Positions 6,087-10,486 of a stretch of DNA of 10,486 bases are shown here, piece by piece. The notes beneath the pieces were generated by a model, which saw only the letters and a program-made list of their open reading frames with translations, was not told where the DNA came from and made no database searches. The position numbers and the translations under genes were made by a program. Location: positions 1 to 10,486 of the forward strand of contig JAFQAF010000309.1 of assembly GCA_017400025.1 (NCBI GenBank), written 5' to 3'. Origin of the DNA: Oscillospiraceae bacterium (lineage in GTDB: Bacteria > Bacillota_A > Clostridia > Oscillospirales > Ruminococcaceae). The stretch's first letter is position 1; every line of letters starts with the position of its first letter.

Positions 6087-8105
6087 TTATTCAGATATTT
6101 GTTGATTCTGACGGGCTTCCTTTACCTCATAATAAGCCCTGAACATATTCCGCACACCATAAGCCAGATTGTAGCCGTTGCCGCCTTTTTCTGCAATTAT
6201 AGCAATGGCTATTTCCGGATTTTCCACCGGACCGTATGCCATGATTGTGGAGTTGTAAAGGTCTCCCGGCACCTGTGCTGTACCTGTCTTGGATGCTACA
6301 GTATAAGGCAGGTCTGAAAGATAGATTTTAGCATTGCCTTCTGTGGAAGCCATAACCATTCCCTGCTCGACTATATCAAAGGCTCTGTTGGTGTTGTCTG
6401 TCTGTGAAAGAACTGTAACCGGTGTTTCATAAATCACTTCACTGTTGTCATAGGTTACAATACTGTCCACAATATGTGTGGCGTAGCGTGTGCCGCGGTT
6501 TGCAACTGTGGCAGCATAGGTAGCAAGCTGTATAGGTGTGATAGCTGTGTCCAGCTGGCCGATTGAGGCCTGAATAACGTTACCTGCCTGCCAGGTGGCT
6601 CCCAGTCTCTGGCTGTATTCCGGGCTGGAAAGATGGCCTTTCTGCTCGTTTACTTCCAGGCCGGTAAGTACACCAAGACCGAGATTATGGGCAGATTCAT
6701 TTACTGCATCTATGCCGAGGCGGCGCCCCAAGTCATAGAAGAAGCAGTTGCAGGAAACCTGCAGGGCCTGCTTTACATTTATAACACCATGGGCTGTATT
6801 GTTTGCACAGCCAGGCGGTGTGCCGCCCCACTGTGAACTTGTATAATAAGTATACGTACCTGTGCAGCGATAGGTAAAATTTTCATCTATCAGACCCGCA
6901 CGCAGTGCAGCCGCTGCCACATTTACTTTAAATACAGAGCCAGGTCTGTACTGCCCCTGAAGAGCTCTGTTGAACAGCGGTGTATTGGGGTCTTCTGTAT
7001 ACCGGGTATAATTTGCTGAATAATCAACAAGGCTGTAGCTTGGATAGTTTGAAACAGCAAGAACAGCACCTGTCTTTACATCAAGTACCACCATTGTAGC
7101 AGCTGTAAATTCCTTACCCCAGCCTGCTGAACGTGACTGAAGCATGGCCACCTGGTCCCGTATAACCTGATTTGCTTTCTGCTGCAGGTCATAGTCTATT
7201 GTAAGTTTTACTGTATTGCCGGGCTGCGGCTGTTTGATTATCTCAAGGTCTGTGATTTCACCGTACATATTTTTTTCAATCTGCACAGTGCCGTCTATAC
7301 CCTTGAGATAGTTTTCATATGCTTTTTCAAGGCCGGATTTGCCCAGTGTATCGTTGAGACCGTAGCCCTGGGATTTGAGCTGTGCATACTCCTCAGCCCA
7401 GATAGGGCCTACAGTGCCAAGTACGTGTGGCAGCAGCGTGCCGTCTGAATAGTATCTTTTACTGCTTTCAGAAACCTCCACCCCTGTCAGTTCACGGGAA
7501 AGCTCTTTGAATACAGTAGCAGTCTGTATGGATACATCCTTTGCAACATCAAAAGGATATGAAGCGGAATATCCTTCCCTTTCCATTGTGTAGCGGATGC
7601 CGCCTATTATTCTGTGATATTCTGCAGGCACATCTTCAAGGGAATATCTGTCTGCCAGCTTTGCCAGAACATCCTGTTCGGTGGCATACACAGCCAGATT
7701 GAGCGTATCCCTCAGTCGGCCTATTTCTGTTTCCTTGCCCTCCACAAAGCTGTATGGATATTTTTCATCCAGTGGGAGAATATCGTTTATAGTTTCATTC
7801 TGTTCCTGAAGAATTTTTACCGCCCGGAGTATCCTTGTATTCAGCATACCTGAAGGCATATATGCTTTGTTGAGCGTGATGTCAAAAACAGGCTGGCCGC
7901 CTGCTATAGGCACGCCGTTTACGTCTGCTATATCACCTCTGGCAGCTGTAACAGTCTGGTTGATACGGGTGGTGGCATTTGATTTGCTGTAATATTCTTC
8001 GCCGTTTATAATCTGCAGCTGAACAAGTTTAAGCGAAAAGGCACAGAACATTGTAAAAATAACAATAATTAATATATTCAATCTTGAATCCAGTATCTTT
8101 TTCAC
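6087..8105 (-). CDS. mrdA: Penicillin-binding protein 2, elongasome class B transpeptidase
   Basis: PBP2 cross-links new peptidoglycan during side-wall growth, working with RodA and the MreBCD complex on the outer face of the membrane. The product has 672 residues. A short cytoplasmic N-terminus precedes one transmembrane segment (about residues 9-31). The PBP dimerisation domain follows (about 50-270, including ARGDIADVNG near 55-64 and TLGKSGLEKAYE near 253-264). The transpeptidase domain has all three active-site motifs: SVFK with catalytic S390 and K393, SCN at 451-453, and KTG at 606-608. The start codon is GTG, preceded by GAGGT; the mreD stop lies 2 bases upstream, so translation is coupled. 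Length and motifs are normal. rodA, often nearby, is not seen after it. Position right after mreBCD supports mrdA over the division homologue ftsI or a sporulation PBP. Confidence 0.93.
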   Translation of the reverse strand: MKKILDSRLNILIIVIFTMFCAFSLKLVQLQIINGEEYYSKSNATTRINQTVTAARGDIADVNGVPIAGGQPVFDITLNKAYMPSGMLNTRILRAVKILQEQNETINDILPLDEKYPYSFVEGKETEIGRLRDTLNLAVYATEQDVLAKLADRYSLEDVPAEYHRIIGGIRYTMEREGYSASYPFDVAKDVSIQTATVFKELSRELTGVEVSESSKRYYSDGTLLPHVLGTVGPIWAEEYAQLKSQGYGLNDTLGKSGLEKAYENYLKGIDGTVQIEKNMYGEITDLEIIKQPQPGNTVKLTIDYDLQQKANQVIRDQVAMLQSRSAGWGKEFTAATMVVLDVKTGAVLAVSNYPSYSLVDYSANYTRYTEDPNTPLFNRALQGQYRPGSVFKVNVAAAALRAGLIDENFTYRCTGTYTYYTSSQWGGTPPGCANNTAHGVINVKQALQVSCNCFFYDLGRRLGIDAVNESAHNLGLGVLTGLEVNEQKGHLSSPEYSQRLGATWQAGNVIQASIGQLDTAITPIQLATYAATVANRGTRYATHIVDSIVTYDNSEVIYETPVTVLSQTDNTNRAFDIVEQGMVMASTEGNAKIYLSDLPYTVASKTGTAQVPGDLYNSTIMAYGPVENPEIAIAIIAEKGGNGYNLAYGVRNMFRAYYEVKEARQNQQISE

Positions 8106-8107
8106 TT

Positions 8108-8638
8108 TTACCTCGCATCAAAGCGCAGAAAGCGCAGATTAATATAGTCTATAAAACGATTGAAAACAAGGCTGAAAACAGCACTGTATGCACTGACCAG
8201 TACAACATTTACAAAATAATAGCCAAGCTTTGCTGTAAATCTGCCCCCCATTATAAAGGAGAAGAAGAAATCAACAGAAAGCATAACCATCATAGATATG
8301 AAAGAAAAAAGGTAAAAATTTCTCTGACTTGGCCTGAAAAAGAACTTTACAGCTATAATACCACAAAGGCAGGTTATTATAAGCATGAGTGTAAATGTAC
8401 CCACAAGGCGTGTGCAGGACAAATCAGTCAGAAGGCCGCCTATAAGATAAACAATACCTGCTGTAGGGGTTTCATCCAGCATTGACAGTGTGATACAGAA
8501 CGGCAGGATGAGTACCGGCTTTACACCAAAAAGACTGAGAAAGCCCGGCGTTGCCTGCATCACATACAGGACAAATACGCTCAGTACAAATATGCTGTAT
8601 TTTATCACCTGTCTGATAATAATTTTTCTTCTGTCCAT
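8108..8638 (-). CDS. mreD: Rod shape-determining membrane protein MreD
   Basis: MreD is the small polytopic partner of MreC and MreB in the elongasome. The 176-residue product is almost wholly hydrophobic with about five or six membrane segments, has a basic N-terminus (MDRRKIIIRQVIKY), and contains the family-like stretches VYLIGGLLTDLSC and GTFTLMLIITCLCGIIAV. The primary sequence of MreD is weakly conserved, so the call rests on size, topology and position between mreC and mrdA. AAAGGA is 5 bases before the ATG. The gap from mreC is 13 bases. Confidence 0.88.
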   Translation of the reverse strand: MDRRKIIIRQVIKYSIFVLSVFVLYVMQATPGFLSLFGVKPVLILPFCITLSMLDETPTAGIVYLIGGLLTDLSCTRLVGTFTLMLIITCLCGIIAVKFFFRPSQRNFYLFSFISMMVMLSVDFFFSFIMGGRFTAKLGYYFVNVVLVSAYSAVFSLVFNRFIDYINLRFLRFDAR

Positions 8639-8651
8639 TTTATTCCTTTAC

Positions 8652-9476
8652 TCAGTGGAAATCTGTGATAACAAAAACAAATTTTACGTTTGCAATTTCT
8701 GCTGCAGGTTTTACAACAGCAGTCATAGAGTTTCCTGATTCTTCTATTTTCACTTCTTCAACTGTGCCTAAAATCAGGTCTTTAGGGAACACTGTACCAT
8801 AGCCTGTTGTGCTTACAAGGTCGCCTTTTTTCACAGTTGTCTCTTTAGGAAGATAGGACATTATGCAGCTTTCTGTCTGTGAAAGGTCATAACTGCCGCT
8901 GACAATGCCTATATCCCTTTCGCTGCCTGCAAAACAGCCTACATTTACGTTAGGGCTGAGTATTGTGGAAACCTTGGCAAAATTGGGGCCTGTTTCCACC
9001 ACAACGCCAACCACGCCGTCTGCAGAAATTACAACGTCATTTATCTCTATACCGTGGTCTGCACCGCGGTCAATAGTGAAAGAATAAAATCTGTCCATTC
9101 CGTCACGGCCTATAACGCTGGCAGATACAGTATCGTACTGCTGGATATCCTCAACGATATTAAGCAGTTCCTTGTACTCTTTATTTTCAAGGGCAATTTT
9201 GTCATACTCAATCTGCTTTGCACGCATAATGTATATTTCGTTTTTGAGTGCTTTGTTTTCTTCAAGAATAGCATCTATATTCAGGTTTCTGTCTGCCCAT
9301 ATATCCATCTGGTTTCCTGCAGCAGAGGTAAATTTCTGAAAGGGTACAGCTACTGCACCAAGAAGATTCTGCGGCAGGGTAGCCAGCTGGCCGGTAGATG
9401 CAGCATAAGCCATCATACCTGCCACAAGCAGAATAATAAAACCTATTATTTTTGTAAGTTTAGAGTTAAGATTCAC
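8652..9476 (-). CDS. mreC: Rod shape-determining protein MreC
   Basis: MreC links cytoplasmic MreB filaments to the wall-synthesis enzymes outside the membrane and activates PBP2. The 274-residue product has one transmembrane segment (about residues 9-27), a coiled coil (about 65-112) rich in E, K and N, then the paired beta-barrel domain (about 115-272). Family motifs in that domain include VIGRDGMDRFYSFTIDRGAD, GIEINDVVISADGVVGVV and the C-terminal DLVSTTGYGTVFPKDLILGTV. The start codon is GTG; AGGAG is 9 bases upstream. A hairpin lies between this gene and mreB. Confidence 0.93.
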   Translation of the reverse strand: MNLNSKLTKIIGFIILLVAGMMAYAASTGQLATLPQNLLGAVAVPFQKFTSAAGNQMDIWADRNLNIDAILEENKALKNEIYIMRAKQIEYDKIALENKEYKELLNIVEDIQQYDTVSASVIGRDGMDRFYSFTIDRGADHGIEINDVVISADGVVGVVVETGPNFAKVSTILSPNVNVGCFAGSERDIGIVSGSYDLSQTESCIMSYLPKETTVKKGDLVSTTGYGTVFPKDLILGTVEEVKIEESGNSMTAVVKPAAEIANVKFVFVITDFH

Positions 9477-9512
9477 TTATAAATGCTCCTTATACTTCGA
9501 ATGACGTCCCTA

Positions 9513-9550
9513 TTGCAAAATTTGCAAGCCTTTGGGAAAGCTTGCAAATT
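9513..9550 (-). promoter_or_regulatory. Intercistronic hairpin between mreB and mreC
   Basis: An 11-bp perfect inverted repeat, AATTTGCAAGC (9519-9529) and GCTTGCAAATT (9540-9550), lies in the 87-base gap 14 bases after the mreB stop. The left flank adds TTGCAA at 9513-9518, giving three copies of this word and a second palindrome TTGCAAA-A-TTTGCAA (9513-9527). In the direction of transcription the hairpin is followed by TTGCAATAGGG, so there is only a short T-run. It may act as a partial terminator or an mRNA-stabilising stem that makes mreB more abundant than mreCD. Confidence 0.5.
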
Positions 9551-9563
9551 GATAGAGTGTAAA

Positions 9564-10486
9564 CTAAATTGTTCTGTTGTTTTCCTGAAGAACTTCTTTC
9601 AGTGTGTCCATATGGTCAAGAACATAACCTGTGCCGTTTGCAACGCAGTCCAGCGGATTTTCTGCCACATAAACATCAATGCCTGTTTCTGCACAGATAA
9701 GTTTGTCCAGACCTCTCAGCAGTGCGCCACCGCCTGTGAGTGTGATACCTCTGTCAATAATATCCGCTGCAAGTTCAGGTGGAGTTCTTTCCAGTGTTTC
9801 CTTGATAGCTTCAATGATTTTTTCCAGAGATTCGCGGAGCGCTTCCCTTACATCTTCAGAGGAGATGATAGCATTTTTTGGCAGACCGTTGATAAGGTTA
9901 CGGCCTTTAACTTCCAGTGTCAGGTCTTCGTCCAGTTTGTAAGCTGTACCAACTTCAATTTTGATTTTTTCTGCAGAACGTTCACCGATAAGCAGATTGA
10001 ATTTTCTCTTGATATAGTTGATGATAGCTGCATCAAATTCGTCACCGCCTGTTCTTACACTGCGGGATGCAACGATACCGTTGAGAGAGATAACAGCAAC
10101 TTCGCTTGTGCCGCCGCCGATGTCTACAACCATGTTGCCTGCCGGTTCCTGAACTGGAAGACCTGCACCGATTGCAGCTGCCATTGGTTCTTCAATAATC
10201 ATAACCTGGCCTGCACCTGCATTGATAGCAGCTTCTCTAACAGCACGTCTTTCTACTTCTGTAACGCCTGATGGGATACAGATAACTACTGTTGGTTTGA
10301 AAACCAGAGATGGACCACAGGCTTTTTTGATAAAAATTCTCAGCATAGCAGCTGTAACATCAAAGTCAGCAATAACGCCATCTTTCAGCGGTCTTACAAC
10401 CATGATAGAGCCAGGTGTTTTACCGATAACATCTTTTGCTTCGCTACCTACAAATTTTACAGTGTCATTTTTTGTATCAACAGCGA
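9564..10486 (-). CDS. mreB: Rod shape-determining actin homologue MreB (5' end outside window)
   Basis: MreB polymerises on ATP under the membrane and guides lateral wall synthesis. The reading frame is open to the right edge; about 306 residues are visible and roughly 28-30 N-terminal residues (the first phosphate loop) are missing compared with a usual length near 335-340. Visible motifs include VGSEAKDVIGKTPGSI, RPLKDGVIADFDVTAAML, the PSGVTEVERRAVREAA block, IIEEPMAAAIGAGLPV, the second nucleotide-binding loop MVVDIGGGTSEVAVISL, GGDEFDAAIINYI and, near the end, the adenosine-loop motif LTGGGALLRGLD. An internal ATG at 10403 is not the real start, because conserved MreB sequence continues upstream of it. 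As the first visible gene it probably leads the mreBCD-mrdA operon. In species with MreB, Mbl and MreBH paralogues these are hard to separate; the mreC neighbour favours MreB. Confidence 0.95.
   Translation of the reverse strand, partial: AVDTKNDTVKFVGSEAKDVIGKTPGSIMVVRPLKDGVIADFDVTAAMLRIFIKKACGPSLVFKPTVVICIPSGVTEVERRAVREAAINAGAGQVMIIEEPMAAAIGAGLPVQEPAGNMVVDIGGGTSEVAVISLNGIVASRSVRTGGDEFDAAIINYIKRKFNLLIGERSAEKIKIEVGTAYKLDEDLTLEVKGRNLINGLPKNAIISSEDVREALRESLEKIIEAIKETLERTPPELAADIIDRGITLTGGGALLRGLDKLICAETGIDVYVAENPLDCVANGTGYVLDHMDTLKEVLQENNRTI

Noticed and set aside
6633..6836. Small plus-strand open frame within mrdA
   Set aside because: It lies fully antisense to the conserved transpeptidase domain and has no supporting start signals.
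9483..10271. Plus-strand open frame of 262 codons, very rich in Cys, Phe and Asn
   Set aside because: It lies opposite mreB, has no ribosome binding site of note and resembles no protein; mreB conservation on the other strand explains the sequence.

Overview
The window looks like chromosomal DNA of a low-to-moderate GC Gram-positive bacterium of the class Clostridia, probably a gut-type Oscillospiraceae/Ruminococcaceae relative. This placement is inferred from the clostridial style of HisRS, MreB and PBP2, purine-rich ribosome binding sites, sigma-A type promoters (TTGACA/TATAAT-like) with 17-18 base spacers, and the order mreB-mreC-mreD-mrdA-minD-mgsA. No rRNA, tRNA, insertion sequence, phage gene, CRISPR array or long direct repeat was seen.

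Left part (1-4760). hisS (histidyl-tRNA synthetase) runs leftward and leaves the window. A 278-base divergent region with two perfect inverted repeats separates it from a rightward membrane acyltransferase gene of the OafA/YrhL type. Next come a MATE-family efflux transporter gene, an overlapping small gene for a nucleoside 2-deoxyribosyltransferase-like protein, an intrinsic terminator, and a gene for an XRE-type DNA-binding protein with an uncharacterised C-terminal domain. Candidate promoters can be read for hisS, the acyltransferase and the transporter pair.

Right part (4764-10486). All genes run leftward and form a cell-shape cluster. It starts with mreB (5' end outside the window), mreC and mreD, which encode the actin-like filament and its membrane partners for lateral wall growth. 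mrdA follows, encoding the elongasome class B transpeptidase PBP2. After a 140-base gap with its own good promoter come a MinD-like ATPase gene and mgsA (methylglyoxal synthase-like). A hairpin at 4764-4785 serves as a shared terminator between the convergent XRE gene and mgsA.

How the genes work together: MreB/C/D and PBP2 are a physical complex for side-wall peptidoglycan synthesis. The MinD-like ATPase would normally position division with MinC and MinE, but neither is encoded here, and this MinD ends before the usual C-terminal membrane-targeting helix. mgsA is a frequent passenger of this locus in Clostridia, but this copy differs at several positions known as substrate ligands in the E. 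coli enzyme.

I found no clearly new multi-gene system. The points most worth checking are the divergent MgsA, the tail-less MinD without MinC/MinE, the inverted repeat that encloses the hisS -35 box, and the overlap pairing of a MATE pump with a nucleotide-metabolism-like protein.
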